Shown: positions 40,802 to 49,250, numbered from the stretch's first letter. The stretch is 64,000 nucleotides of DNA from Nissabacter sp. SGAir0207 (GCF_005491205.1 NZ_CP028041.1:1-64000), one strand, 5' to 3'. A program made the numbers and translations. Notes: a model not told the origin generated them from the letters alone.

Positions 40802-41129
40802 AAATTTAGCTTGAAAATGTGGCTATTTACCATAAATAAAAACAGATGCGCTCTTATTACTATGTGCGCAATTGACGCTTGGTTTTAAAGCATTAAATTC
40901 AATGGGTTAGCTGCAATTTTGCTTCGTGGTGTTATAACCTGATGTGCTTTTTAATAGGCTCACAGCCAGTTACTGCTTGGCTCAATAGCTTAAAAATCAT
41001 TTAATACGCTAATGCGGAAATTATTTTCATTAAATAATTACGATATGGAAGCAGGCATATACTTTTCACAGTCTTATAAGTAGATAATTAAACCGACCAT
41101 ATTGCCTGCTATTGTCATATCAAAATATA
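40802..41129. other. AT-rich non-coding stretch
   Basis: I see no gene, strong hairpin or repeat family here. It separates the resolvase-bounded cargo from the HNH gene, whose 3' end faces it. Confidence 0.5.
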
Positions 41130-41900
41130 TTACCAAAGCATGAGGCCAATGCCACAATTTTCCATGTAAAGAGATTTGCCTACAATTTCGTTTTTGTAAC
41201 CAGTTGCCCTTAACTCTTTTTCATTACCACTAAGGGTTACTGTTGCAGATGTGCCACGACATGTTTTGCCGGAAATCTGCATGTTGAATTTTTCGATAAT
41301 GAATCTTTTATTTTCCTCTATCTTTATAGTTAGAGTTGGTAAGCCCTTCCCTTCTCGGATTGTTATTGTGTTTCCAACAGTTGTGAGATCCCAAACGCTA
41401 TCGTGATCACATTGCCATTCGTTTTTAACTATTTTCAAAGTTTGTCTGCCTTGGCTATCCCATATTTGAGCATTTAACAAAAAATGGTTGTCTTCTTTCT
41501 CTATTGAAATTATATCGTGTCCTAATACACTAACTGGAACATCACATTCCACAAAAGTTGAACCCCCTAAGATGACTGTTGGATGTTCATCACAAAAATA
41601 CAAAAGATCTTTAACAATACCCTCGGATTTTGCTTTTGGGGTCAACATTTGTTTTTTTACCATATTTTTACTTATTTGACCGCCTGTGACCTTTTGATGA
41701 CAAGTTGGACATAGGAGAGTTATTCCCTCTACTGTATGAGATCTAGCTTCGACATAAACAGGATCTACATGCTCATATTGTATAATTGGTAAAGCGCAAA
41801 ATATGCAGCCAAAACCGTCTCTTTGTCTAACTTCCCTTCTAACATCTTCAGGTATATACCTTGGTAAATTGAATTTATTAACTCTAGTGGTTTCTGACAT
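41130..41900 (-). CDS. HNH-endonuclease-domain protein with a beta-rich carboxyl domain
   Basis: This protein has 256 residues. The amino part is an HNH fold with a zinc knuckle: C32xxC35, E43-H44 as the catalytic region, and C64xxC67-H68. Residues about 100-256 form an unrecognised, strand-rich domain with alternating hydrophobic residues. HNH proteins of this size include orphan nucleases and restriction or toxin effectors. No methylase or immunity gene is evident. The DNA is AT-rich. The start at 41900 is the first methionine of the conserved part, and repeats of the partition type lie just upstream. Confidence 0.75.
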   Translation of the reverse strand: MSETTRVNKFNLPRYIPEDVRREVRQRDGFGCIFCALPIIQYEHVDPVYVEARSHTVEGITLLCPTCHQKVTGGQISKNMVKKQMLTPKAKSEGIVKDLLYFCDEHPTVILGGSTFVECDVPVSVLGHDIISIEKEDNHFLLNAQIWDSQGRQTLKIVKNEWQCDHDSVWDLTTVGNTITIREGKGLPTLTIKIEENKRFIIEKFNMQISGKTCRGTSATVTLSGNEKELRATGYKNEIVGKSLYMENCGIGLMLW

Positions 41901-41944
41901 AATCTACCTCATAATTTGATATTTTATATTAGATCAACATAAAA

Positions 41945-42025
41945 GAAACTCTATAGGTTTCTTATGTATTCCTTAATGAGTCATTAAGGGTTTCTATTGG
42001 AAATCCTATGGATTTCCCATTTCAT
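41945..42025. repeat. 11-bp-phased repeat array 1 (partition-type)
   Basis: Units of 11 bases follow each other, such as ATTGGAAATCC and TATGGATTTCC (41996-42017), preceded by weaker copies (TATAGGTTTCT, TATGTATTCCT, TAAGGGTTTCT). The pattern TTGGAAATCC/GGATTTCC is shared with three other arrays around the parA locus. One unit per helical turn suggests binding of a protein along one face of the DNA. Confidence 0.7.
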
Positions 42026-42161
42026 CGGGCATTCATACCATTGTAGGAGGGTATGTACTACAAAATCAAAAGAATCATATTGTGCGGGGGTAAGCTTTCC
42101 GCTAGTTAATGGCACTTCTCTCTGGCTCAGCTAAGTTGTGTTTCTGCCCCGTTGGCAGATG

Positions 42162-42605
42162 TCACTTACCGATTTTCAGGTGCGAATGTTCAAATAGCGC
42201 CACGCTGGCCCGATACATTCTTGACTCTGTTATAAGAATAAATCCGTTATCAACCATCCAATCTCGCATTTCCTTCAACTCTTTCTCAAGCGTTAGCAGA
42301 TCCTCGAATTTAAAGGTACTTACCCTTCCTGCAACACCTGCCGCGGAACTATGAGGAATATTGTCATTCTCTGCTGCATCTTTATATAGTTTGTAAGCAT
42401 CGCCACTAAATTGAGGCTTACCACGCTCATCCTGGGAAATTTGCATGTCTAGACCATACTCTCGCTGGAGATACAAATTAAGGATATTAAGCGCCGTAAA
42501 TTCTTCACTAAATTGTGCAGGTGCCATTTCGATAGCCAATACGCGGATCATTCTGTACATGACAGGCAAAGGAAAAATAGGCGCTGGCTTAAGAGTAAAC
42601 GTCAT
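42162..42605 (-). CDS. Hypothetical protein downstream of the partition genes, 147 aa
   Basis: I do not recognise it. It is soluble and mostly helical, with a charged stretch (FEDLLTLEKELKEMRDWMVD) that may be a coiled coil. It is on the same strand as parA and the ribbon-helix-helix gene, with a 300-base gap holding repeat array 2. It may be part of the partition locus or separate. The ATG at 42605 has AGGAGAA upstream on its strand; an internal ATG lies 15 codons later. Confidence 0.55.
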   Translation of the reverse strand: MTFTLKPAPIFPLPVMYRMIRVLAIEMAPAQFSEEFTALNILNLYLQREYGLDMQISQDERGKPQFSGDAYKLYKDAAENDNIPHSSAAGVAGRVSTFKFEDLLTLEKELKEMRDWMVDNGFILITESRMYRASVALFEHSHLKIGK

Positions 42606-42734
42606 ACATTCTCCTGATATGAAAGGTGTTTACTATTCAGCTAATTGAGTAACCGTTTGGGGTGTAGCCATTACTATACACCGCCATAGAGAGACACTAA
42701 AGGACTGCGCCAATAACTCTTGCCACTATTACTA

Positions 42735-42815
42735 AAGATGTTCTTTGGATTTCCATTGGGAATCTATTGGGAATCCTTTGGGAATTAAAAAGGTTCCCAA
42801 TAGAAACCTAATGAG
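42735..42815. repeat. 11-bp-phased repeat array 2
   Basis: Three perfect-period units (CATTGGGAATC, TATTGGGAATC, CTTTGGGAATT) run from about 42752 to 42786. Inverted copies follow after a short spacer (GGTTCCCAATAGAAACC, about 42790-42806). The array lies between the ribbon-helix-helix gene and the 147-aa gene and may be a centromere or an operator. Confidence 0.75.
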
Positions 42816-42906
42816 AACCTTAAGGGCTTTTTGGCTTTTAAGACAGCAATCGTACTATTTAAAAATCCACTAATTTTAACTAAGCACATTGCTCCCCTTG
42901 CCGTTC

Positions 42907-43182
42907 TTACAAGGCACCGTCCCTTTCTAGCTTTTCGCGCAGCGCTTCTAGAATATAGTTGGAAAAATCTAAGCCAGTCTTATTGTTATCTCTCAATTTT
43001 TGATGAGCATCGAAATAGGATGTGGGTATCGCTTTAAGCGTTTTAGTTCTTACTTCACGTTTTGCAGGCGTCGGCTCATCAGTTTTTGAGTGTACAGGAT
43101 TAACCTGTAATTTCGCCTCGCCAACACCATCTGCTAATGCAGTTTGGTATAAAGAAACTTTATCTTTTTTCACAGCATTCAC
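42907..43182 (-). CDS. Probable partition DNA-binding protein (ribbon-helix-helix, ParG-like)
   Basis: This protein has 91 residues. It has a basic, flexible amino half and a carboxyl half (KAIPTSYFDAHQKLRDNN, then DFSNYILEALREKLERDG) with the strand-helix-helix pattern of ribbon-helix-helix proteins. It lies 82 bases downstream of parA on the same strand. ParA with a small protein of this fold is the layout of type Ib partition (ParF/ParG). It should bind the 11-bp repeat arrays and regulate the locus. Confidence 0.7.
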   Translation of the reverse strand: MNAVKKDKVSLYQTALADGVGEAKLQVNPVHSKTDEPTPAKREVRTKTLKAIPTSYFDAHQKLRDNNKTGLDFSNYILEALREKLERDGAL

Positions 43183-43195
43183 CTAAATATTCTTT

Positions 43196-43262
43196 AGTGG
43201 TTCCGATGGATTTCTATTGGAAATCTATTGGACTTCCATGGGGTATCCAATGCATTTCCTTT
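43196..43262. repeat. 11-bp-phased repeat array 3
   Basis: Five consecutive 11-base units fill the gap between parA and the ribbon-helix-helix gene: GATGGATTTCT, ATTGGAAATCT, ATTGGACTTCC, ATGGGGTATCC and AATGCATTTCC (about 43206-43260). Confidence 0.8.
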
Positions 43263-43264
43263 GA

Positions 43265-43918
43265 CTATTCTTCTACTTCTAGTAAGGCTCTGATTTCACC
43301 AACTAAGCCTTTAACCTCTCGACCGGCTGGAGACGCTCTCCCATGTTTTATTTCTGTGATCCCCATACCGCTGCGTAAGCTCTCCTGGAAACCATATCGA
43401 CCAGTACGATAAGGCAGTCTGTTCTCTAGACGCTTCAGGTGCCGGCACTCTGAAAGTAATTCATCCATCTCTGGGAAATGTTTTTTGGTGGGAGGCGTTT
43501 TGCACATCAATACATGGGCTTGAATATTAATACCCATTTTAGTCCCGACCTCGTCAAGTAACTGGTCGAATGTCGCCAAGCCAATCAACTCTGTAGGTGA
43601 GTCATTTGCAGGCACGATGACCAGGTCAGCGACAGCGACTGCGGTACGCGTCAGATCAGAGTCAAAACCACCACAGTCAATATAGACAAGGCGCCCAGCC
43701 TCGTCCTGAGTTCGGATATAGTGAAGCAACGACTTTGTTTCATTGAAGGTTTGTACTTCGCGCTTCTTCTCATCTGGCCGGAAGCGGTTCAGGATGCTGA
43801 TCCCTTTATGAATGTCTAAATCAATAACATCATCGGCAGCGATCTCGCCCAAAATGTGTACTGAAGATGTTGTCTTACCCGAACCACCTTTCTGATGTGC
43901 AATAACTAAAACTGGCAT
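43265..43918 (-). CDS. parA: ParA-family partition ATPase
   Basis: This protein has 217 residues from the ATG at 43918, which has GAGGAG upstream. The deviant Walker A KGGSGKTT is at 10-17, the Walker B-like VYIDCGGFDSD at about 78-88, and DLVIVPANDSPTELIGL at about 99-115. There is no amino helix-turn-helix, so it is a short type Ib (ParF-like) ATPase. It would move plasmid copies apart by ATP-dependent patterning on the nucleoid. Repeat arrays flank it on both sides, and the small DNA-binding partner follows. Confidence 0.9.
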   Translation of the reverse strand: MPVLVIAHQKGGSGKTTSSVHILGEIAADDVIDLDIHKGISILNRFRPDEKKREVQTFNETKSLLHYIRTQDEAGRLVYIDCGGFDSDLTRTAVAVADLVIVPANDSPTELIGLATFDQLLDEVGTKMGINIQAHVLMCKTPPTKKHFPEMDELLSECRHLKRLENRLPYRTGRYGFQESLRSGMGITEIKHGRASPAGREVKGLVGEIRALLEVEE

Positions 43919-43924
43919 GTTATT

Positions 43925-44005
43925 CTCCTCTTGGATTCCTAACATGCATCCTACATGGTTCCTATAAATTCACAATGGAAATCTTAGAGAAATCCCTAGG
44001 GTTTA
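43925..44005. repeat. 11/12-bp repeat array 4 upstream of parA
   Basis: Units such as CTTGGATTCCT, ACATGGTTCCT and ACAATGGAAATC recur at 11-12 base intervals upstream of the parA start, so they probably include its promoter and operator. They are more degenerate than arrays 2 and 3. Confidence 0.6.
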
Positions 44006-44079
44006 CTTTAGGTACATATGAATGTGATTATATTTCATTCCATTTCTTTTAGAAGGGGCGTGATTATTGCCCCTATTTG

Positions 44080-44670
44080 TTATCGGGATATCGAATCCAG
44101 ATAGCGTTTCACTTCCCTAATTTCATCATCACTGTACTGCGCTGGGATCTCAAAAAAACGGATATCCGCTTTGTTGCAGGCTTCACGTTTGACTGCATCC
44201 CGCTTTTCAGCATTGCCTTGGTAATGGCCTGTGCCCTGATACTCCACCACGGCACAGGGGTCGCCCCAGGGATTGATAATGGCAAAATCCACGCGCTTGC
44301 TGTTGATGCTCTGATAAGCACTGTCGTCCTTTGAGCTGAGGAGTTCTCCCAAGGAGACCTGAGGAAACACACGGTAGGCTCGGTGATTGTTAGACAGCAT
44401 CCTTTCCAATTTGCAGAACAGTGCATACTCACTTTTGTTCATAATGCGACGTTTCTGAAAGGCGTTGTTGGTAACGAAATAGAGCTGATCTTCATGGTTA
44501 GAGACACTCCTTATCCTTTCGGTAGATACACTCCTTGTCCTTTCGACACTCTTTGTGCTTTCGGCAGGTTGGCGCTGGCCAGACCGAGGAGTTGGTTTAG
44601 GTTTCTTTGCCCTGACCAGGATAAAGATAAACGCAGCAACGATCAGAAACAGCCAGTATTTCACTTCCAT
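44080..44670 (-). CDS. DUF2726-domain protein with an amino-terminal membrane anchor
   Basis: This protein has 196 residues from the ATG at 44670. A membrane segment at about 4-18 (YWLFLIVAAFIFILV) is followed by a linker with a repeated SVERTRSVSTERIRSVS pattern. Then comes a DUF2726 domain (about 75-190) with VDFAIINPWGDPCAVVEYQG, a layout like PD-(D/E)XK nucleases (D, then E-Y-Q). The family function is unproved, although the fold suggests nucleic-acid cleavage or binding at the membrane. Confidence 0.75.
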   Translation of the reverse strand: MEVKYWLFLIVAAFIFILVRAKKPKPTPRSGQRQPAESTKSVERTRSVSTERIRSVSNHEDQLYFVTNNAFQKRRIMNKSEYALFCKLERMLSNNHRAYRVFPQVSLGELLSSKDDSAYQSINSKRVDFAIINPWGDPCAVVEYQGTGHYQGNAEKRDAVKREACNKADIRFFEIPAQYSDDEIREVKRYLDSISR

Positions 44671-44878
44671 GATCAATAATCTTCTGAATAAAAGACCTGT
44701 CTATCATCCACGTATCTGCCTGTTTTTCAATCATAGCGCTGGGTTTAAAGATGAAACATCCCGCAATTATCGGTAAAATAGGCACTTATCTGAGCAACTG
44801 TTAACCAGCTTACGGCATATATCGCAGCCCGCCCAGGGTGTGAGACACTTATGCAATATCACCTACGAGGTTTTTAAT

Positions 44879-45475
44879 GTGTCTCAACAAGAAATTAAGC
44901 GTGAAAAGGGGGAGTTAGGCCATTTCGCCTGGTGCCTTCTGGTGGCGTTAAAATTAGCGCAGCAGTCAGGAAAAGTTACTAACAAAACCAGTGAGCACCT
45001 GTTTGTTATGGGGTGGCTGGCTAACGCGCAAAAGTACAAATTATTTTCGCGGGCTGTGGCCTCGGATATTCTGTGGCTGCAAAGTGAAGGCAAGAAAAAG
45101 GGTGCCAAGGCCAATCTCATTGGCAATGCAGATTATTGGTGGAAAATTCACTCAGGGCAGGTGGCGAATCAGGATGACCTGTTCCGCCTGACCTACTTTA
45201 TTGAACGGGCACAACAGGCTGGCTGGCAGAGCGAATTGGTCGATGACAAAGACTGGATGGATGAGAGTTACTCTTACCCCAAAAAACAGACGGTTTACAT
45301 GCGTAAAATGGATCTCATCCATGCCTATGATGACAATATGAAGCGCCTGCAACCCGTCGAGATGCGGTTTACAGGCAACGTAGTGGCTCTTTTACCGGCA
45401 TTAGCCCAGGCATATCTCCACTATACGCAACCTGTTGAAGTCGGTCACTACATGCAAATTGAGATTGTGGACTGA
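44879..45475 (+). CDS. Hypothetical protein, about 198 aa
   Basis: I do not recognise the family. It is a soluble protein with several tryptophans (GHFAWCLLVALKLAQQSGKV, then NADYWWKIHSGQVANQDDL). The frame is open from an ATG at 44840, but the GTG at 44879 has GAGG about 9 bases upstream and starts the conserved-looking part (MSQQEIKREKGELGHF). It is divergent from the DUF2726 gene and has backbone-like GC content. Confidence 0.6.
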   Translation: MSQQEIKREKGELGHFAWCLLVALKLAQQSGKVTNKTSEHLFVMGWLANAQKYKLFSRAVASDILWLQSEGKKKGAKANLIGNADYWWKIHSGQVANQDDLFRLTYFIERAQQAGWQSELVDDKDWMDESYSYPKKQTVYMRKMDLIHAYDDNMKRLQPVEMRFTGNVVALLPALAQAYLHYTQPVEVGHYMQIEIVD

Positions 45476-45531
45476 ACCTTGTAGGTCTGACAGGGCACCG
45501 GCTGCCATATAGGGCGCCCTGGCTCCCCCTA

Positions 45532-45663
45532 TCAGGGACTATATGGAATAGATTCGGGAACGAGGTAGAGCACCTCTGCCGCTGAATGCCTGAGCCATGA
45601 GTAACCACTCACCACCAATGCTACGACTAACATTGTAGCTATCACCACATACTTCCTTAACAT
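45532..45663 (-). CDS. Candidate small membrane peptide downstream of umuC, 43 aa
   Basis: A frame reads MLRKYVVIATMLVVALVVSG, then YSWLRHSAAEVLYLVPESIP and a short end. It has a short basic amino end, one membrane segment (about 5-20) and a polar tail, the build of type I toxins and other tiny inner-membrane proteins. The start is 73 bases after the umuC stop on the same strand, so it may belong to the SOS transcript. The ribosome site (GGGG) is modest, and there is no match I can name. Confidence 0.4.
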   Translation of the reverse strand: MLRKYVVIATMLVVALVVSGYSWLRHSAAEVLYLVPESIPYSP

Positions 45664-45736
45664 CTGACCCCAAAATTAAGCTTAAAATTCATAGAAATAA
45701 TTAAAGACACCGATCATAACAGGCTAAAACCGCACT

Positions 45737-47008
45737 TTAAAATCTGACTTTTGGCAGATCTGTCCAGCGGGTAGTGTAGGCAGGTGACAGCATTTCACGT
45801 TTCATCTGCCAGCTGGGTTCAATGCCCTGTCCCGCAAACCAGACCCGTCCAAGACCCGTATGGTTGATTTTATCGACCACGTGCATCAGGGCTTCGCTAT
45901 TTGGCCGAGGAGCATGGGCATCGAACAGGTGCAGCTGAGCCACGCCGCTGGGCGAGAAGTCGTTGAGCATCACGCCGGCTTTGGCATAGTGAAAACCAGG
46001 GCGCCACAGACGATCCAGAATACGCTGGGCGGCCGCCACAATATCGCGCGTATCCTGGGTAGCCGTCAGTAATTTTTCGGTGCCGGCATTGCCATATTGC
46101 GGCTCATCGGCATAGGGGGAAGTACGGACAAACACGGTAATGTGCCGGCAGAACTGTTTCTCCTCACGCAGCTTCTCTGCGGCGCGCTCGGCATAGCGGC
46201 AGATAGCCTGCCGCATGTCATGCTCCTGTGTGATGCGCCGGCCAAAAGAACGCGAACAGACAATTTGCTGCTTGGCAGGGGCATTGTCTTCCAGGGCAAT
46301 ACAGGATTCGCCACGCAGCTCCCGCACGGTACGCTCCATGACGACACCGAAATGCCGGCGAGCAAATCCTGTATCCAGGTTGGCTAATTGCAGGGCCGAG
46401 TGAACCCCCATGCTTTTTAGCGTCCTGGAGAGCCTGCGGCCTATTCCCCAGACATCTTCCACATCAAGCAGGGACAAAAGCTTGCGGATGCGCAATGGAT
46501 CAGTCAGTGCCACAACACCTCGCGTCGCCGGCCAAGTCTTAGCAGCATGGTTGCAGGCTTTAGCAAGGGTTTTGCTGGGTGCGCAGCCCACGCCCACGGT
46601 CAGGCCGGTATGGGCATACACCTGCTCGCGTACCAGGCGGCCAAATGCCTCATAGGGGAGGCTGGCCTCTATCCCCGTGACATCCATCCAGGCTTCATCG
46701 ATTGAATACACCTCCACTTTCGGCGCCAGCGACTCCAACACTGACATGACGCGTGCGCTTAAGTCCGCATACAGTGCGTAATTGCTTGAAAAAACCACTA
46801 CGTTGTGTTGCCTGATCAAATGCTTGATCTGGAAAAGTGGGGTGCCCATTTTGATGCCGGGGATGCACCTGGCGGCCGCATTTCTGGCAATAATGCAGCC
46901 ATCATTATTACTTGCGGTCACGACGGGACGCCCTTTCAGATCGGGCCGGAATACGGTCTCACAGCTGGCATAAAACGCATTGACGTCTGCGAGCGCAAAC
47001 ATGGTCAT
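45737..47008 (-). CDS. umuC: UmuC-type DNA polymerase V catalytic subunit
   Basis: This Y-family translesion polymerase has 423 residues (UmuC: 422). It begins [20 protein letters not shown] with the metal-binding Asp8, has [10 protein letters not shown] (about 101-110) with the second acidic pair, and the [14 protein letters not shown] helix-hairpin-helix at about 192-205. Plasmid relatives are MucB, ImpB and SamB. It overlaps umuD by 4 bases and is under the LexA box upstream of umuD. Confidence 0.95.
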   Translation of the reverse strand: MTMFALADVNAFYASCETVFRPDLKGRPVVTASNNDGCIIARNAAARCIPGIKMGTPLFQIKHLIRQHNVVVFSSNYALYADLSARVMSVLESLAPKVEVYSIDEAWMDVTGIEASLPYEAFGRLVREQVYAHTGLTVGVGCAPSKTLAKACNHAAKTWPATRGVVALTDPLRIRKLLSLLDVEDVWGIGRRLSRTLKSMGVHSALQLANLDTGFARRHFGVVMERTVRELRGESCIALEDNAPAKQQIVCSRSFGRRITQEHDMRQAICRYAERAAEKLREEKQFCRHITVFVRTSPYADEPQYGNAGTEKLLTATQDTRDIVAAAQRILDRLWRPGFHYAKAGVMLNDFSPSGVAQLHLFDAHAPRPNSEALMHVVDKINHTGLGRVWFAGQGIEPSWQMKREMLSPAYTTRWTDLPKVRF

Positions 47009-47436
47009 CGTCCCACACTGTGGATGATATGCATCACCTTGCCGAAAATCTCCAGTGTGTCCGGGTCAACATACAAGGGAGGGAAGGCCGGGTTCATGGG
47101 GAACAGCCCAAGGCGGGGACGTAGCATCAGCCGCTTGACGGTAAACTCACCGTCTACGGCCGCAATCACAATATCACCGTGGCCGGGTTTTTCAGAGCGA
47201 TCAACAATCAGCAAATCTCCACTGGAAATGCCTCCCTGTGACATGGAGTCGCCCTCTGCACGGACAAAGTATGTTGCACTGGGATGGCGGATGCAGTACT
47301 CATTCAGATCCAGGGTGCGCTCCACGTAATCAGCCGCGGGCGACGGGAAACCTGCCTGGCAACGCTCCAAAAACAACGGGATAGCAAGAGCAGGCATTTC
47401 TTCGCCTGGCTGATAAAACGGGCTGCTGATTGTCAT
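47005..47436 (-). CDS. umuD: UmuD-type SOS mutagenesis protein (LexA-like autoprotease)
   Basis: This protein has 143 residues. The cleavage site is A28-G29 (CQAGFPSPA), the catalytic serine S64 (EGDSMSQGG) and the lysine K101 ([10 protein letters not shown]). RecA-stimulated self-cleavage makes UmuD', which joins UmuC as polymerase V. The start follows AGGAGG on its strand, and a LexA box lies 20 bases upstream. Plasmid relatives are MucA, ImpA and SamA. Confidence 0.95.
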   Translation of the reverse strand: MTISSPFYQPGEEMPALAIPLFLERCQAGFPSPAADYVERTLDLNEYCIRHPSATYFVRAEGDSMSQGGISSGDLLIVDRSEKPGHGDIVIAAVDGEFTVKRLMLRPRLGLFPMNPAFPPLYVDPDTLEIFGKVMHIIHSVGR

Positions 47437-47455
47437 ATTGAACCTCCTCTATTAA

Positions 47456-47471
47456 CTGTATATTTATCCAG
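47456..47471 (-). promoter_or_regulatory. LexA (SOS) box of umuDC
   Basis: CTG, ten bases (TATATTTATC), CAG: the CTG-N10-CAG core with an AT-rich centre, 20 bases upstream of the umuD start. It is expected to keep umuDC repressed until DNA damage. Confidence 0.85.
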
Positions 47472-47556
47472 TATATGAGAAAGTTACTGATTGAAAAGAC
47501 ACAGGGCCGCTGAGTGCGGTTAAAATCACCGTATTCTCCACTTTCGGAGCACGACA

Positions 47557-47796
47557 ATGAGTTTTAATTTGGCGGCAAAGCCTGATGCTGAACGAGAAAA
47601 GGTCAATGTGGATCTGGCGGCCAGTGGGGTTGCCTATAAAGAGCGGTACAACATGCCGGTGGTGCCAGAGCTGGTCGAACGTGAACAGCCTGAACATCTG
47701 CGGGCCTACTTTCGCGAGCGTGTGCAACATTACCGCCAGATCTCGGGACAATTTGAAACCCTGCCCTATGAGCCGCCAGCGCCTAAACGCTTTTAG
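47557..47796 (+). CDS. holE: DNA polymerase III theta-subunit homologue (HolE/Hot family)
   Basis: This 79-residue protein matches E. coli theta and phage P1 Hot along its length. The stretch [20 protein letters not shown] and then [16 protein letters not shown] are signatures of theta, and it ends [11 protein letters not shown]. Theta binds the epsilon proofreading subunit of DNA polymerase III. GGAG lies upstream of the ATG. It is divergent from umuD, so a shared control region links a translesion polymerase and a replicative-polymerase accessory. Confidence 0.92.
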   Translation: MSFNLAAKPDAEREKVNVDLAASGVAYKERYNMPVVPELVEREQPEHLRAYFRERVQHYRQISGQFETLPYEPPAPKRF

Positions 47797-48008
47797 AGCA
47801 GAGCAGCCCAGGGTAACTCCTGCTTTACAGCATGCCCCTCATCGCCGCGTTACTTTTCGCAGGCGTAGACTAGATGACCAATGACCATCCAAAATCCTGA
47901 AGGACAGAGGCCATTGGCGCTGGTATAGCACCGTTATGCGTGGCTGGCACCGCCGCACGCTTGATGATGCCATGACCTTGATGCACGCAGCATGTCAGCC
48001 ATGAAAAG

Positions 48009-48032
48009 GGCCACCGAAAGGTGGTTTTTTTT
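48009..48032 (+). terminator. Rho-independent terminator
   Basis: CCACC (48011-48015), tetraloop GAAA, GGTGG (48020-48024), then eight T. It lies in the 397-base gap after holE. The remainder of 47797-48008 holds no gene with a proper start, although one tryptophan-rich frame near 47903-48004 looks like a decayed coding end. Confidence 0.85.
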
Positions 48033-48061
48033 CGCCTTCGTAAACTAATGACAAATTCATG

Positions 48062-48101
48062 TTGTCATGTATTGACAAAGGGGGCGTGCAAAATCTATCC
48101 T
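48062..48101 (+). promoter_or_regulatory. Promoter with overlapping operator
   Basis: A -35 TTGACA (48072-48077) and a -10 TATCCT (48096-48101) are 18 bases apart. The -35 lies in an inverted repeat TTGTCA-TGTAT-TGACAA (48062-48078), a likely operator. It should drive the two genes starting at 48194. Confidence 0.6.
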
Positions 48102-48193
48102 GTTTATGAGGCGGCAAGATGCTGGTCTATTAGGCAGCTTAGAAAGTGCTCCTCAGAAATTTACCCTTATTTTCAGTGATACAGGAGAAGGTT

Positions 48194-48457
48194 ATGCACG
48201 CGTGGATCATCACCAAAGATGTGAAAAAAGGCATTCCCATGAACACCCTGGGGCCACAAAAAACCTGCTGTAAGCTCGAGGACGTTGCAAGCTTAGGTAT
48301 CCCTTTCCGCTTGCTGGATGAAGGCTTCTGTACCTGCTACGAGGGGGTGTTTCTGGGGCAATACACTGACCGGGCTGCTCCGCTGCTGGAATTTCCAGTG
48401 CAGGCCGAAAAAGTGGTTCAAATCCAATATCGGCAGGAGTCTGGCGAATGGATGTAA
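48194..48457 (+). CDS. Hypothetical protein, 87 aa
   Basis: I do not recognise it. It is a small soluble protein (MHAWIITKDVKKGIPMNTLG, three cysteines near the middle, then EGVFLGQYTDRAAPLLEFP). The ATG at 48194 has AGGAGAAGG upstream. The gene overlaps the next by 10 bases, so the two are probably translated together. A promoter with an operator-like dyad lies 93 bases upstream. Confidence 0.6.
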   Translation: MHAWIITKDVKKGIPMNTLGPQKTCCKLEDVASLGIPFRLLDEGFCTCYEGVFLGQYTDRAAPLLEFPVQAEKVVQIQYRQESGEWM

Positions 48458-48762
48458 AAAAACTGACGAATAGTGCCAGGCAATACCTGCATTTTGTGCC
48501 GTGGGTGATGCTGGTATGCACAGAGAATGCAGAGGCAAAATCCGCTGAACAGGGCATTGCCCTGTATTACCTGGGGCCTTTGCTATGGCTGATAGCCATC
48601 TTTCTGCTGATCTCTCTGATTGTCACCTTCTTACTCTGGATGAAGGAGGAGGTTCGAAAGGAACGGGAGGAATGTGCTCGACGGGCTATGCAAACCAAGG
48701 CGCATAAGCGGCATCTGAGGCGTCATGGGCATGACACTGGCAAAAGCAATTCAGCAACATAA
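48448..48762 (+). CDS. Hypothetical single-span membrane protein, 104 aa
   Basis: The strongest membrane segment is at about 40-63 (YYLGPLLWLIAIFLLISLIV), and a weaker hydrophobic stretch at about 14-24 may be a signal. The carboxyl tail is strongly basic (VRKEREECARRAMQTKAHKR) and probably cytoplasmic. There is no family I can name. It overlaps the 87-aa gene by 10 bases. Confidence 0.6.
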   Translation: MDVKKLTNSARQYLHFVPWVMLVCTENAEAKSAEQGIALYYLGPLLWLIAIFLLISLIVTFLLWMKEEVRKEREECARRAMQTKAHKRHLRRHGHDTGKSNSAT

Positions 48763-48866
48763 AGGGCAGCCTGTGAGTTCGACCGCCCTGTTTAGAAGCT
48801 TGGAAGGCTATGTGATTACCGTATACTGAGCAAAATCGTTGAGCCGGATACACATAGCGAGGAAGC

Positions 48867-49166
48867 ATGACAAACCAAGAGAAAACGATCACGCAAGAGG
48901 AGTGGGACAAGCTGTCGCCAGCACTGTACAAGCTGAGTCGCCAGACCGCAGATATTGTCAGGGCCGTATTGGTAGAAGGGCGTCAGGGCATTGATGTAGC
49001 AAAGGAGCACAACGTATCACGCCAGGCAGTTTATGCGGCGGTAGCCCGTGTCAGAAAGATTATGGAAGCAAAAGACCTTTCTGTTTTGGAGCCTGTATTG
49101 GTGTGGTTACCACCAGACAAGGCTAAAGAAGTCAGAGCCATGGCTAAGCAGTACGAGAAGAAGTGA
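48867..49166 (+). CDS. TrfB/KorA-like transcriptional regulator
   Basis: This protein has 99 residues. The helix-turn-helix (QGIDVAKEHNVSRQAVYAAV, then ARVRKIMEAK) at about 40-70, and the following hydrophobic VLVWLPPDKAKEVRAM dimerisation-like end, resemble KorA/TrfB of IncP plasmids and TrfB-related proteins. KorA is a global repressor of plasmid genes. Here it stands immediately before the repeated promoter-like modules of the leading region. GAGGA lies upstream of the ATG. Confidence 0.8.
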   Translation: MTNQEKTITQEEWDKLSPALYKLSRQTADIVRAVLVEGRQGIDVAKEHNVSRQAVYAAVARVRKIMEAKDLSVLEPVLVWLPPDKAKEVRAMAKQYEKK

Positions 49167-49250
49167 TTAGTTGGTCTTGTTACAAGAAAAGTAAAAATAT
49201 TTGCCAGATTGAAACGTATTCCAACCTCTCTTAAGCACAAGATTTACCTC

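Noticed and set aside
41945..44005. CRISPR array
   Set aside because: The repeats are 11-bp units in direct contact and vary in sequence, with no spacers of constant length and no cas genes.
47873..48004. Tryptophan-rich reading (RGHWRW... MRGWHRRTLDDAM) after holE
   Set aside because: No usable start codon and ribosome site in frame. At most a decayed gene end.
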